Source: Chromera velia | Lineage: Eukaryota; Sar; Chromeraceae | NCBI GenBank assembly: GCA_018398765.1 | Contig: JAHBMJ010001339.1 | Location: forward strand, 1 to 32,328 | Reading direction: 5' to 3' | DNA length: 32,328 bases | Shown here: piece by piece, positions 1-10,717 of the stretch | How positions within the stretch are numbered: the stretch's first letter is position 1 | How the letters are laid out: each line of letters begins with the position of its first letter | The notes under the pieces: model-generated | The model's database searches: none | Seen by the model: only the letters and a program-made list of their open reading frames with translations | Told to the model about the DNA's origin: nothing | Position numbers and translations under genes: made by a program

Positions 1-37
<37 letters not shown>

Positions 38-66
38 CACACACACACACACAGACAGAGAGAGAG
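1..66. repeat. (CA)n/(GA)n microsatellite
   Basis: Alternating CA and GA dinucleotide runs occupy the left edge. On the minus strand this is a CT/GT-rich tract directly after the last readable piece of the SF-assemblin-like gene, so it probably belongs to that gene's next intron. Confidence 0.9.
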
Positions 67-901
67 CCAATCGAATCTGCGTGTCGACCAACTCTGCCAA
101 TCTCCTGCACATATATATGATGTCCAAAGATGGGCACAATGAAATAAGAGAAAGTAGAATTCTGTGAACGAGTCCGAGCACAAAGCCCATCGCAGCAAGT
201 ATGCGAAAAGGAGACCAGAAAGGTCCAGATGGCTTCATCAAAGCATGCTTTGCAGACAGACAACAGAAGAGGCAAGGGGGAGAAGCAACGAGCTTCTCTT
301 GATCCGATGATCAGCGACTGTCAAATTATCACAGAAGTGCAAGAGCAGGACGAAACAGCCCATTGAAAGATTTCTAGCAACAGAAAGATGCCGAATTAGA
401 GGGATAGACGGATAAACAGACTAGCCACCATATACTATCAGGCAGCGTGGTAGACGGCAGGATTCAGCAACCTTACATCACTCTGTCCTTGCAGAAGGGG
501 CTCCCAGCGTGTAAGAGAAAGATCAACAAAGAAAAAGGGGAGTAGGATGAACTGAAAACAGTTGCGTACGAGAAACTAGGCAAGTATGTGTGGATCGAAG
601 TATTCAAGAGACAACACTAGTCGAAGAATTGCCATGGACATTGATCGATCGATGTGTCTTTCTTTCTTTCTGTCTCTTTCTCTCCGTCCACTGACCTCTC
701 TGCATTCGACCTCCTTTCGATTTCCTGATGCAGGGCTCTTTCCATTTCGGTGACCTTCTCTGTCATTTGCAGAACCTGCAAAGATCTTTTGTGTTCACAA
801 TCCGCCACTCGTCTCTCAACCTCTCCGAACAGCCCCGTCAGGTGAGCGAGGCGAGCCCGTGCTGTCTGCCCAGCAGGGGTCATGTTGCCAATCTGATCCA
901 T
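67..901 (-). CDS. SF-assemblin-like coiled-coil protein, 5' part (runs off window)
   Basis: The minus-strand frame from 901 to 696 reads MDQIGNMTPAGQTARARLAH and continues as a charged heptad-type coiled coil. It contains ERRVADCEHKR, MTEKVTEMERALHQEIERR and NAER. The pattern of LxxLxxxFxxxExR followed by MExxLxxExxRR resembles SF-assemblin/beta-giardin filament proteins, which form striated fibres at basal bodies or the apical complex. A strong donor (AG|GTCAGT) sits at 695. A TGCAG acceptor before 104 restores phase and continues RRLAELVDTQIRLA, after which the gene enters the edge repeat. The start at 901 is the first ATG. The frame is open upstream to 976 with only a TTG, so an upstream exon is possible. 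The family call is by eye; the coiled coil itself is clear. Confidence 0.5.
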
Positions 902-1804
902 CTCTCCGAATGCCTGACTTGTCGCCTTTTCTGGTGACTTTTCGGCAAGTCGACAACTGTTGAAACTTCCTTTCAATCAAGTACTATATACTCCGGTGTC
1001 TGTTGCTTGTACGTATGAAGAGTGTTGCTTAGATTAAAAGATTCACGAACCCTTCAGTGGCCGTTTTGTTCAGTAAGGGGAGCCAGGTGGCAGACAAAAC
1101 GATAATTACGTCGAGTGGACTTCTTTTGGTGTCTTTGTGGAAGAAACCCCTGTTCTTTATATAGATGTCTTAAGGCATCTGCAAATTGAAAACTTTATAT
1201 ATATATATATATATATATATTCAGATCGTCGGATCGATCTGGCACTCACGCAATTCGTGAGATTTTGTGCGGTCGAGAAAGATGGACACACGTTTGTAGA
1301 CGGTTCGTGCATGGATGACAGTCACATCATGCGCGCAATCTCGCGCGAAATCCTCTCAAAAAAAGCTATAGGTTAAAAGTTCGGTGGCGCAAAAACTTTG
1401 CCGCAATGCAATTCGCATGCAATTCAAAAATTGATCGAATCCAAACCAATGCTGCACTCACAGAACGATTGATTCTACCAGCTGATCGACTCTCCGAAAA
1501 ACTTGAGTCCAATTGAAGAGGATATTCTTGTTCAGAATCCAACCGCACGCACAAGTGAAAAGGGACACAGCTCAGTGACGCCGCCGGGCTAACAGTGCAT
1601 GCTGTTTTGAAGTTTGAACTGTCACCCTTTGTATCCTTCCCTCTCTCCGAAGAGAACAGCGAACGAATTTGTTTCTCGGTCGATTGTCTTCTACTGCCCA
1701 TCCACGTGCAAGGAATCAGACCCGTCAGTCAGTGAGTCACAAGGACCACCAATTAAAGGCTGTGCACAGGGGAAACGGACCGATCAAGCGCACGGCACAA
1801 GACC
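902..1804. promoter_or_regulatory. Divergent intergenic region with (TA)n tract
   Basis: About 0.9 kb separates the start regions of the minus-strand coiled-coil gene and the plus-strand PLC-like gene, so both promoters should lie here. A (TA)n run of roughly 24 bp occurs near 1196-1220. No convincing exon or specific transcription-factor site was seen. The use as a shared promoter is inferred from orientation alone. Confidence 0.4.
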
Positions 1805-2313
1805 ATGAAGGCCTTGAAGCGCCTTCTGTGGGCATGCGGCGCCGCCGTGCTCACAGACGCCGCCACTAGGCAGAGCTCTCACGCCTCTCTGAGCAGCGAT
1901 GGTGCCTCTCTGGAGTCTCCCTCCTCCTTCCTCCAGGAGACAATGCACATGCAGGAGAGAGGGGCTGCAGAGCTGCAAGTGCAAGTCGGAGTCAGGGGAG
2001 GGGTCAGTCAGTCAGTCAGTCAGTCAGTCAGTTAGTCAGTCAGTCAGTCAGTCAATCAATCAATCAGCCACTTCACGAGCCAGTAAGAGACCGAGAAAGT
2101 CCCCAGTAGACCAACCAATCCTCTTTGTCTGGCTGTCTGCCTCCGTGTGTCCCTGTCTACCTGCCAGTCATTCCCTCAGACAAACAGCATGCAGCCTGCC
2201 CGTCAGTCAGTCAGTCCATGATTCAACCAAGTGGTCGAATGAACCATTTGTGCAGCCTTGCAATGCAGTCACAAAGTCAGTGAGTCACTCAGAAGGTCAT
2301 TTCGCTTAGAAGG

Positions 2314-2349
<36 letters not shown>

Positions 2350-4164
2350 TGACCACACACACACGCACACGCACACGCACACACTTACAGAGTTCGTACG
2401 GCTCCCTGGAGAAGATGATGATCCCGTTTTCTAAAGCGTTCGTGTGAGTCATACATATGCCATGTGACGCATTGCGTCTACGACCCCCCTAATTGTTGCC
2501 TGCAGGACTCGACGGTCTACTACTGGGAGGAGTGCAATAAAGACAAGACGTGCGTGGACAAAACAGTGTGCCAATGCCTGGATGAGAGCGATCACTTCGG
2601 CACAGAAGCGCAGAGAAAAAATGTGGAGGACTACAAAGAAAAGAACCAGGGCGATGATAAAGAAAAGGAAGTCGATTTGTATGGAGAATTTGAACACAGG
2701 TACATTTTCCGTTCCGCCTGCCTGTCTGTCCGCCCGCCCGTCAATCTACCTGACTGCCTTTCGATTTTCCGTCGGCTTTGAGTCATTTGTTTTGCTTCCT
2801 TTCGACGAGAAAATCCGGAAAAAACGCAGAAGTATTCATTCTGCGTTCAGAGATTTGTGGACCCTCTTTCTTAGGCGCTCCTCGACCCTCTCCTCCTCCC
2901 TCTGTCCCTCTCTGGTGAGGGTGGGTCTCTTCTTTGTCGTATGGTTTGCTTCCTCCTTTTGCGTTCCAGCGCGGATCTTCAGCACCTCCTAAGTACAAAC
3001 GCTCAGCAGCGATAAACACCATCATCTTTCCTTCCTGAATGCACCTTCCCCTTCCCTCTGCAGATGTGTTGTTGACTACGACAGCGTGTGGACAAAGAAA
3101 TCTCCTCAGCTCGGGTGCAACCGATTCGAGGCCAACTGCGACAAGACCCTGCCGATGATGACCTTCGCGATGACTCATAAGTCTGGTCTCGGGCCTCAGC
3201 AGAAGGACTGGTTCGGAACAGAGGTCACGCCGGACACCGGGCTCTGTGAAAGAGAGTCCGTCAGCCAGTCAGATGTTTTCTTTTTTTGCTCGGTTGTTCA
3301 GACAGTCCGACATGAGCTCTGTCATGGAAGTAGCCGAGTTTAATGGCATTCTGTCATTGACGCATGGTTGGTCTATGTATTTGTTCACGTACTGTCGGTG
3401 CTGCTCTCATTTTCCCTTCGAGCGTGTTGGTGCCAGAGTTCTTGTTTGTATGGATCGTCTTTTTTTCGTCCATACAGATCCCGTTCCCCTGCCAGTGCCT
3501 TCCCTTCTCTTTTCCTTCCATCCTTTGGTCATCCCTTTCTTGCTGCCTTCATTCCTTCCTTCCTTGCTTGCTTTCTTTATTGCATTATTCCTGGAAAGTA
3601 ACGAATGAATTTCCTGAAGGGTCTGTGAGTGTGTGAGTAACTGTGTGAATGAGTCAGTGAGTAAGTTAGTGTTTGACAGGAAGGAAGGACCCTCCCAAAG
3701 CCTAGGCATGGGAAGAGACAACAGAGGCACACAGAGTCAAAATGGGCACACAAATATAAACTGATCATAATGACTGCATGGAGCTTATCAAATCATTCAA
3801 ATTTGCGCATGCAGACACCAGATGTACACAGTCAAACAACAGCTCGAGTTCGGAATCCGTGCTCTTGACATTCCTGTGGGAATGGACAAGTAAGTCATTC
3901 TTGTAGTCGCAGGCAGAGGAGAGTAGGGATCTCTTCAGTTATTTGCTACAACCGAAGCAGCACAGAAACTGTTGTTTTCTTCTGTTTTTTCTTAAGATTT
4001 TGCGTCTCTGACTTTTCCCTTTTTTCCCTCGTTCGCTCTTCCCGTTTCCCGCCCTCTTCTTTTGTTCTGTTCTCCCCGTATGCCTCTCCCATGGATTCCA
4101 TCTACTTACCTATTCCATTTTTCATGCAAAAGTGTGTGTGTGCGTGCGTATGGTGTGCGTATGG

Positions 4165-4219
<55 letters not shown>

Positions 4220-5099
4220 TTGTGTGTTATCGTATGTGTCTGTGTTACAGGGATACCGAGCTTGTTACCTACAGTGGAACCGAAGAGCATTTCCACGAAG
4301 ACTTTCGACGAAAATGGCTGGGAGGGGAAAAAATCGAGGACATGGTCGAGGACGTCAGTCCAGACTCCCAATTTTCCGCTTCACGAAAAGGATCTTGACT
4401 CCTTGCTAGCTTCATTTGTTCGCTTGTTTCCTGTCCTTATGCATACACGCACTTCCTTTTCTCACCCTGACTTTGCCGCCTTCTCCCTTACTTTTTCACT
4501 CTCTCCTATCCGCTGTTCATCTTGAGCGCACTCTTCCTCACGTGTTCGTTCCCTCCTTTCCGTCTTTCTCTTCAGGTGATGGCGTTCTTAAATGACTACC
4601 CGAACGATTTTGTTGTTCTCGATTTTTCCGAACAGCAGCCAGACATAGTCAGGGTCACAGACTCGTGGGACCAGCAGACCACTCCGGGGAATGTGGGGGA
4701 GAAGTTCAAATCTTTCCTCTCTGGCTTCTTTGTAGACGACAAAAAAGAGAAACTCATCAGCGCAGAGGAGTGGATCAGGCCCTCCAAAAATCTTCGGGTG
4801 TGTCTGGGGGATCATGCAGGGGCAGATCCCCCCCCTGTTTTGTTTTGTTTTGGATTGAGAAAACTCCTTTTCTTTCGCTCTTGGCATTTATTTCCGTCTT
4901 CAAAATGGAATTTCAAAGCTTGAGTCCAAGAAAGGGTCACAATTCATACACATGTGTGCATTCCAACTTCCCTTCGTGTGTGAAAAAATGAGTGAGAAAG
5001 TGAGTGAGTGAGTGAGTGAGTGAGTGGGTGAGTGAGTGTGTGTGTGAGTGTGTGTGAGTGAGTGAGTGAGTGTGTGTGTGTGTGTGTGTGTGTGAGTGA

Positions 5100-5135
<36 letters not shown>

Positions 5136-8100
5136 GAGAGAGGGAGAGAAAGAGGGCCCGGACTGGCGGACTATTTGTATGAACGACGTACTGAGACTTC
5201 TTATGTGCTCGCTGAATCCCTCGTTGCAGCAACTGAAAGAAGAGGGCCGGCGTCTCGCCATTATCTCAGCCATCGAGGCTCCTTCTGGATTGGAGGAATA
5301 CGTTCTCTCAAGAGAGAGGGTCCGTCTCGCACTCTGCTCGCAAATTCTTTCTTTGTCTGGCACTCACTTAAGTTTCTTCCCATAGAGCGTTCGTTCTGCA
5401 GGTTGCGATCTGGAAGCTGCGTGCTTCTTTCAATCCATATTTGTCAACATTCGAATCATTGCCAATATTTCTCTTCACAGTCCCATGCATAGACGCACGC
5501 ACATGAGTGGTCCAACGAGCTTTCCCCTTCCCCTCCTCATGCGCTGCACGACTGACTGACTGCAGCTCTATGACAGCTACGAAGCCACAGAGAATCACGA
5601 GCACAAAGCCCCAGACGTTGCAGACCTCGAGAAGATCGTGGAAGAAAATTGCGAGAACATCAAACCCGTGTTCAGGTCGGCAGCGCAGGGTAGGGCGGGC
5701 AGCGTGGCACTCATGTATCCAGGAAAGGTTCTGGAAATGGGGGGAAATTGCAGACAGATTCAGATGGACGGAGCAACTCTTTCGTTTCCTTCTCTTCTTC
5801 GCCTCGATTGCTGCACAGTCAGGACAAGATGGCAGGCAGAGTGACTGGGGGTCTGACGTGGAAAGGGGGGGGAGGGTTATGAGGCTTTTTCGCCTGAAAC
5901 GACAAAATGATGTTGCCAAGTCTGCCACCCTCAGTGAAAGAACAAAAACATATTCGCAGCTCTTCTCTTGCAAGCAGACAGCGACCCTGGTCACATACAA
6001 TTTGCCACCTTATAACTGAGAGCGTGGGTTCCAGTATGACACAGACAATCCATTCATTCAAAACTCTAAGGGCAGCCGGGAAGAAAACGACAGTAAAAGC
6101 AAAAGTATCACCTGACCCACGTGATACCTGAGATGGCTATTTATGTATATTGCAGAGCCTCTTCGTACACGCATCTGAGGACCAAAGGATGCCTGGCAAG
6201 AAAGGTCAGTCAGTCTGTCTGTCCTCAATGCAGGATGGATGGATGGATTGATGACACTACTGGAATGCGGAATGAAGACATGTTGCAATCACATTTTCCC
6301 AACAAGTCGTGCGAGGCACATTTTCGCGGAGCAGAATGAAGCTCCGGATATAATGAAGCGAAAAGTTTCTTTTCCTTTGGTGTGTGTGTGTGTGTGTGTG
6401 TGTGTGCAAGTGGAGTTGATCCTTTAGTGTGCGTGCCTGCCTGTGCTTAAATGAAATTAAATGCATGCAGTCTGGGTTCTGGTCAGATGGCAGAGCCGAG
6501 CAGGGTGAGGGCAACGGGGAGGAGCCCAAAATCGGAGAGCCTGGAAGCGGAGAAGAGCTCTACCAATCCTGGTTGCAGTCGATGGCAGCGTGTAACCAGA
6601 GAAGGTTCCCTGTCAAGAAGGCACTCAATTTTGTGGCAACAGACCAATTCCAGTCAGTCAGTCAGTCCGGTAGCAAAGCAGGGAGGTGTGCAGGAAGGCA
6701 GTCATGTTGCTTGCCCGCTGTTAGCCATTTCTATGTTTTTCCACTTCGAAAGAAAAAGGCTTGACCGATAGGAAAGAGAGAAATGAGAAAGGAAGGAGAG
6801 AACTGAGAAAGGAAGCAGAGCCCTGAGAAAGGAAGGAGAGAACTGAGAAAGGGAGAAGTGAACTGAGAAAGGTAGAAGGGAACTGAGAAAGGAGGAAGGG
6901 AACCGAGAAGGGAAGAAGGGAACTGAGAAAGGAAGAAGGGAACTGAGAAAGGAAGGAGAGAACTGAGAAAGGAAGAAGGGAACTGAGAAAGGAAGAAGGG
7001 AACTGAGAAGGAAGGAGAGAGCTGAGAAAGGAAGAAGGGAACTGAGAAGGAAGCAGAGAACTGAGAAAGGAAGAAGGGAACTGAGAAAGGAAGGAGAGAA
7101 CTGAGAAGGAAGGAGAGAACTGAGAAAGGAAGAAGGGAACTAAGAAGGAAGGAGAGAACTGAGAAAGGAAGGAGAGAACTGAGAAAGGAAGGAGAGCCCT
7201 GAGAAAGGAAGGAGAGAACTGAGAAAGGAAGGAGAGAACTGAGAAAGGAAGAAGGGAACTGAGAAGGAAGGAGAGAACTGAGAAAGGAAGGAGGGAACTG
7301 AGAAAGGAAGGAGAGAACTGAGAAAGGAAGGAGAGCCCTGAGAAAGGAAGGAGAGAACTGAGAAAGGAAGGAGAGAACTGAGAAAGGAAGAAGGGAACTG
7401 AGAAGGAAGGAGAGAACTGAGAAAGGAAGGAGAGAACTGAGAAAGGAAGGAGAGAACTGAGAAAGAAAGGAGAGAACTGAGAAAGGAAGAAGGGAACTGA
7501 GAAAGGAAGGAGAGAACTGAGAAAGGAAGGAGAGAACTGAGAAAGGAAGGAGAGAACTGAGAAAGGAAGGAGAGAACTGAGAAAGGGAGGAGAGAACTGA
7601 GAAAGAAAGGAGAGAACTGAGAAAGGAAGGAGAGAAATGAGAAAGGAAGGAGAGAACTGAGAAAGGAAGGAGAGAACTGAGAAAGGAAGGAGAGAACTGA
7701 GAAAGGAAGGAGAGAAATGAGAAAGGAAGGAGAGAACTGAGAAAGGAAGGAGAGAACTGAGAAAGAAAGGTGAGAACTGAGAAAGGAAGGAGAGAACTGA
7801 GAAAGGAAGGAGAGAACTGAGAAAGAAAGGAAGTCAAAAGAGGACAAGGCACAAGTCTTCTGTGAGATCATCAATTTGAGACGAAAGATTGCACCCACGC
7901 GAGACTGCGTTCCCTTTTTTTTTTGGTGTAAAGTCTCTTCTTCTTCCCTCCAACTCCCCCCTACTGTTGCAGAGAGATGATGCCGAGCAACGTGGAGGTG
8001 GCGGATTATTTGAACATGTGGGGAACTGCAGAAGCGGACTCTATCTGGGTCTGGTGGTTGAAGATGACCCTCCTCTGGTCCTTCATCTTTGTGTGCATTG

Positions 8101-10717
8101 TCGGAATGATCATCTGTCAGTCAGTCGATGTATCGGTCTTTCTTATCAAATCATCAATCGATGCAAATTGGGACTTCTATTTAGCTCAAAATCCTCTTTT
8201 CTGCAGGTTTGTGTTTTTTTCTTTCTTTACCATTCTTTTCTTGTCTTTACTTTTCTGCGTCGAGTGGCTCCTCCCTCATCTACACACACGCGAAGGACTC
8301 TTTCAACGATGTGTTATCTTTTCCCGCCTCTGTTCTTGTGCTAACCTTCTCTCTTCAAAGAGACCTTGTCGGACCTTTTCTTCGCGATCAGCTGTTGTGT
8401 CTCCTCGATCTCTACAGCTGTTCTTTCTTTTTTTCTTTCTTTGTTTCTCATCTCCTGGCAAAAGACCATTGATCGGTCTCACCCGTCCAGCCGCAAGCAT
8501 CTGCATTTTTAGACTGACGACCCGTACAGGCATTTTTCGAACTGAATAATGTCATGCATTTTATCAGTAGAAACAAATGTCCGTTGATCTCTTCAGGTTG
8601 TGCCGTGTACTCCAATAAGGCCATTCAACGACCAGAGAAGCCAGGTACGTGGGTTGATGGATGGGTCGGTGGGCTTTGCCTGAATGAACAAAGAGAGAGA
8701 GACAGAGGCGAGAGGTTACTTCTCTTTTGTTCAAAGATTGATCTGCTCACGACAACTTGAACTGCACTGCACAAGATTAGAAATTCAACCTCAAACAGGC
8801 ATGCAGTCAATCTGACCACCGGCCTCGAATGTCGTCCCACACTTTGTCTGATGTCCTTCCTTGTTTTTTCTCAAACCGTTTCATTCCTTCCTGCGTGCGT
8901 CGAACGACCTGTTGGACAACAGACGACGGGAGCCACACTTCCCTTCGCCTGTTTTCCTCCTTCTTTCTACTTATTTCTTTGTTTCATTCCTTTGCGCAGA
9001 CGAAAACAGCAAGGCACTTCTCTCGGAACGCAGCAAGGGCAGCACGAGAGGTCTCGCAGTCATGCGTGGAGCTCGAGGCATGATGAGCCTCTTCAAGGGC
9101 AGTGCAGCCCAAAACGTCCCTGAGGGGTGGGAGAGGTGGACCGACAAGGAGTCGGGGAAGGTCTACTTTCACAACCCGCAGGTGTGTAGGCGCGTGCGTG
9201 CGTCGGTATGTTTTTTTAAATGAAAATAAATGTCTACTGCCACAACCCTCAGGTAGGTAGGCGCGTGCGTGCGTCGGCCTGGTACTTTAGTTGATTGGGG
9301 CTCTGCACCCCTCTACCTGAGTCACAGACTGCGTTTTGATCTGACGGTGTCGCTTTACAAGCATGCTGTAATTTATGCAGGACCGGTATTCACGGTAGAT
9401 GACTGGAGCAGCTGTGAGGAGAACCTTTTTGCGCATTTTATGTATGCAACACAGACCAACAAATGGCAATACTGGATGGACTTTCCCACTTTCCTGTGCG
9501 TCTCAGATGACATGCGGAGCCGACATAGTACCGAAATGAATCTCATCTTTCTTCTGAGAGAATGAATGAATAAATGAATTAATGCATGGATGAACGAACG
9601 AATGAACGAATGCACGAATGGATGAAAAAATGAACGAACGAATGAACGAACGAACGAACGAACGAATGAATACATGAATGAATGCACGAATGGATGAATG
9701 AATGAACGAATGAATGAAAAAATGAATAAATTTGAACAAACATGAATAAATGCATGCATGCATGAGTGAGTGCAGACCCAGGTGTCCATCTGGGAGGAGG
9801 ACGTGTGGGAGGAACACGACGACCCCGACACAGGAAAGAAGTACAGACTCAATCTGATCACAGAGGTCAGTCAGGAAGAACAAAAGGGCAAAAAGGCACA
9901 ACAAGGGGGGGAGAAGAGGAGCCCCTCCCTCGGCTTTCCTCATTTCGTTTCGATGTGCGGCTAAAGATGGAGTAGATTTGGGAGTAGAGTTGCCACTGAG
10001 TATCTCCACTTCAAACGACACAGTGACAATTCAATGTGCTTTTTCATCATCCTCTTTGGTGACCAACCCTTTGTTTGTTTGACTGAGTGCTGTCTCTCAG
10101 GAAAAGGTTTACGAGGGAGAGACGGCGAAGATTGCCATCATGGCCAGGGACGGGGAGGCAGAGCTGGCAGAACAGGAGGCGAGGGTGGCTGCCGAAAAGG
10201 TGAGCGAGAGGAGAGATTGGGATGGAGATATCCAGAAAGTTTGGTACCATCTGTGTGCACCTTTTCTTCCGAGAAGAGAAGCCTTAGGTGACGGATCTGG
10301 TTTCTTAGTTCCCTGAGAAGGGGTGCTCAAAGAAACAGAATAAGAGCACAGGGGGAGGGAATCAATTATATCTCGTCCAAGGAGATACCCACTCAGTAGG
10401 GATCCGCTTCCTTCATCCAGAAAAGTGTCATCGTTGATTTGTCTGTAGTTCTCATTTCAACGACTATTTGCCTCTTTTGTCGCCTTCCGTTTCTGTCTCA
10501 AACGTTATTTTCTCTCATTCTGCCCCCCCATTTCAACGACATTTTGCAGGCGGCAGCAGCAGAAGACAATGAAGACAACGAGACCCTTCCTCTCGACGCA
10601 TTCGACCCTGCTGATGCCGGGGGTCCACGGAGCCCTGGCGGAGGAGGGCGCCGCCGCACAGGGGGAGGGGGCAGCCTCAGGGTCCGGAGGGGCTGCAGCT
10701 TCCGGGGTTTCCGCTGA
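1805..10717 (+). CDS. Secreted PLC-like/single TM/WW-domain protein, 17 exons
   Basis: Exons: 1805-2002, 2391-2441, 2506-2699, 3064-3255, 3815-3889, 4251-4353, 4576-4797, 5230-5319, 5566-5675, 6156-6204, 6471-6652, 7973-8115, 8597-8644, 9000-9181, 9776-9865, 10101-10199, 10550-10717. All are GT-AG and phase-consistent, giving about 731 residues. A signal peptide starts MKALKRLLWACGAAVL. Residues about 148-490 resemble a PI-PLC X-type phosphodiesterase: MTFAMTHKS (H186), YTVKQQLEFGIRALDIPVG, FLNDYPNDFVVLDFSE and LNFVATDQF. Residues about 513-537 form one membrane helix (WVWWLKMTLLWSFIFVCIVG). Residues 592-622 are a WW domain (W596, Y608-F609, N611, T614, W619) split by an intron after Q613. 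A WW-like stretch (VWEEHDDPDTGKKY) and a Gly/Arg-rich tail follow. The predicted topology is an outside PLC-like domain and a cytosolic WW domain. The weakest exons are 1 and 2, which rest on phase and splice sites. Confidence 0.82.
2003..2068 (+). repeat. (GTCA)n array starting at a 5' splice site
   Basis: Intron 1 of the PLC/WW gene begins with its donor GTCAGT, which is the first unit of a perfect to near-perfect GTCA tetranucleotide array. The array drifts into AATC units near 2054. Each unit offers another GTCAGT. Confidence 0.85.
2316..2385 (+). repeat. (CA)n microsatellite at the 3' end of intron 1
   Basis: CA dinucleotides with a few CG interruptions run almost up to the CTTACAG acceptor of exon 2 at 2391. 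The position is intronic and it has no coding value. Confidence 0.85.
4132..4246 (+). repeat. (TG)n microsatellite at the 3' end of intron 5
   Basis: GT dinucleotides with a few interruptions fill the end of the intron and lead directly into the TGTTACAG acceptor before 4251. Several frames are open here only because of the repeat. Confidence 0.9.
4987..5152 (+). repeat. (GTGA)n/(GT)n/(GA)n array in intron 7
   Basis: The array consists of GTGA tetranucleotides and GT dinucleotides, ending in a short GA run. (GTGA)n contains GTGAGT, a canonical donor sequence, at every unit. It lies between exons 7 and 8 of the PLC/WW gene. Confidence 0.9.
6378..6407 (+). repeat. (GT)n microsatellite in intron 10
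   Basis: A pure GT dinucleotide run lies inside the intron between exons 10 and 11 of the PLC/WW gene. The intron closes with the acceptor ATGCATGCAG before 6471. Confidence 0.9.
6771..7830 (+). repeat. Purine-only 17/18-bp minisatellite filling intron 11
   Basis: About 60 tandem units related to GAGAACTGAGAAAGGAAG occupy about 1.05 kb of the 1320-bp intron between exons 11 and 12. Variants include AGAGCCCTGAG, GAAGGGAACTGAG and 17-bp units lacking one base. Blocks of variants recur, for example the order near 7197-7260 and again near 7330-7400, suggesting higher-order duplication. The sense strand is nearly all purine apart from the CT of each unit. The opposite strand shows long open frames with a Ser/Leu/Phe/Pro repeat. 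These arise from the near-multiple-of-three unit and are not treated as genes. Confidence 0.95.
9161..9276 (+). repeat. 71-bp tandem duplication of a WW exon end and its splice donor
   Basis: The segment 9161-9205 holds the end of exon 14 (coding VYFHNPQ), donor GTGTGT and early intron. It recurs at 9232-9276 with a few changes (VYCHNPQ and donor GTAGGT). The copies share the GGCGCGTGCGTGCGTCGG tail. Use of the second donor would read through a TGA near 9220, so it would truncate the protein. Confidence 0.85.
9563..9770 (+). repeat. (GAAT/GAAC)n array in intron 14
   Basis: A degenerate tetranucleotide array of GAAT, GAAC, GCAC and GGAT units changes into GCAT and GAGT units just before the GTGCAG acceptor at 9776. 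It is intronic in the PLC/WW gene, splitting its WW domain. Open frames on the minus strand are repeat artefacts. Confidence 0.9.

Noticed and set aside
4091-4525. Val/Cys-rich open frames in the TG repeat
   Set aside because: They are low-complexity translations of the (TG)n intron repeat.
6731-7898. Two minus-strand open frames of 373 and 252 codons rich in Ser, Leu, Phe and Pro
   Set aside because: They are generated by the 18-bp minisatellite, whose length is a multiple of three, and they lie inside an intron of a well-supported gene on the other strand.
9269-9565. 98-codon plus-strand frame between two WW exons
   Set aside because: It lies wholly in intron 14, has no acceptor or donor that keeps the WW frame, and shows no family.
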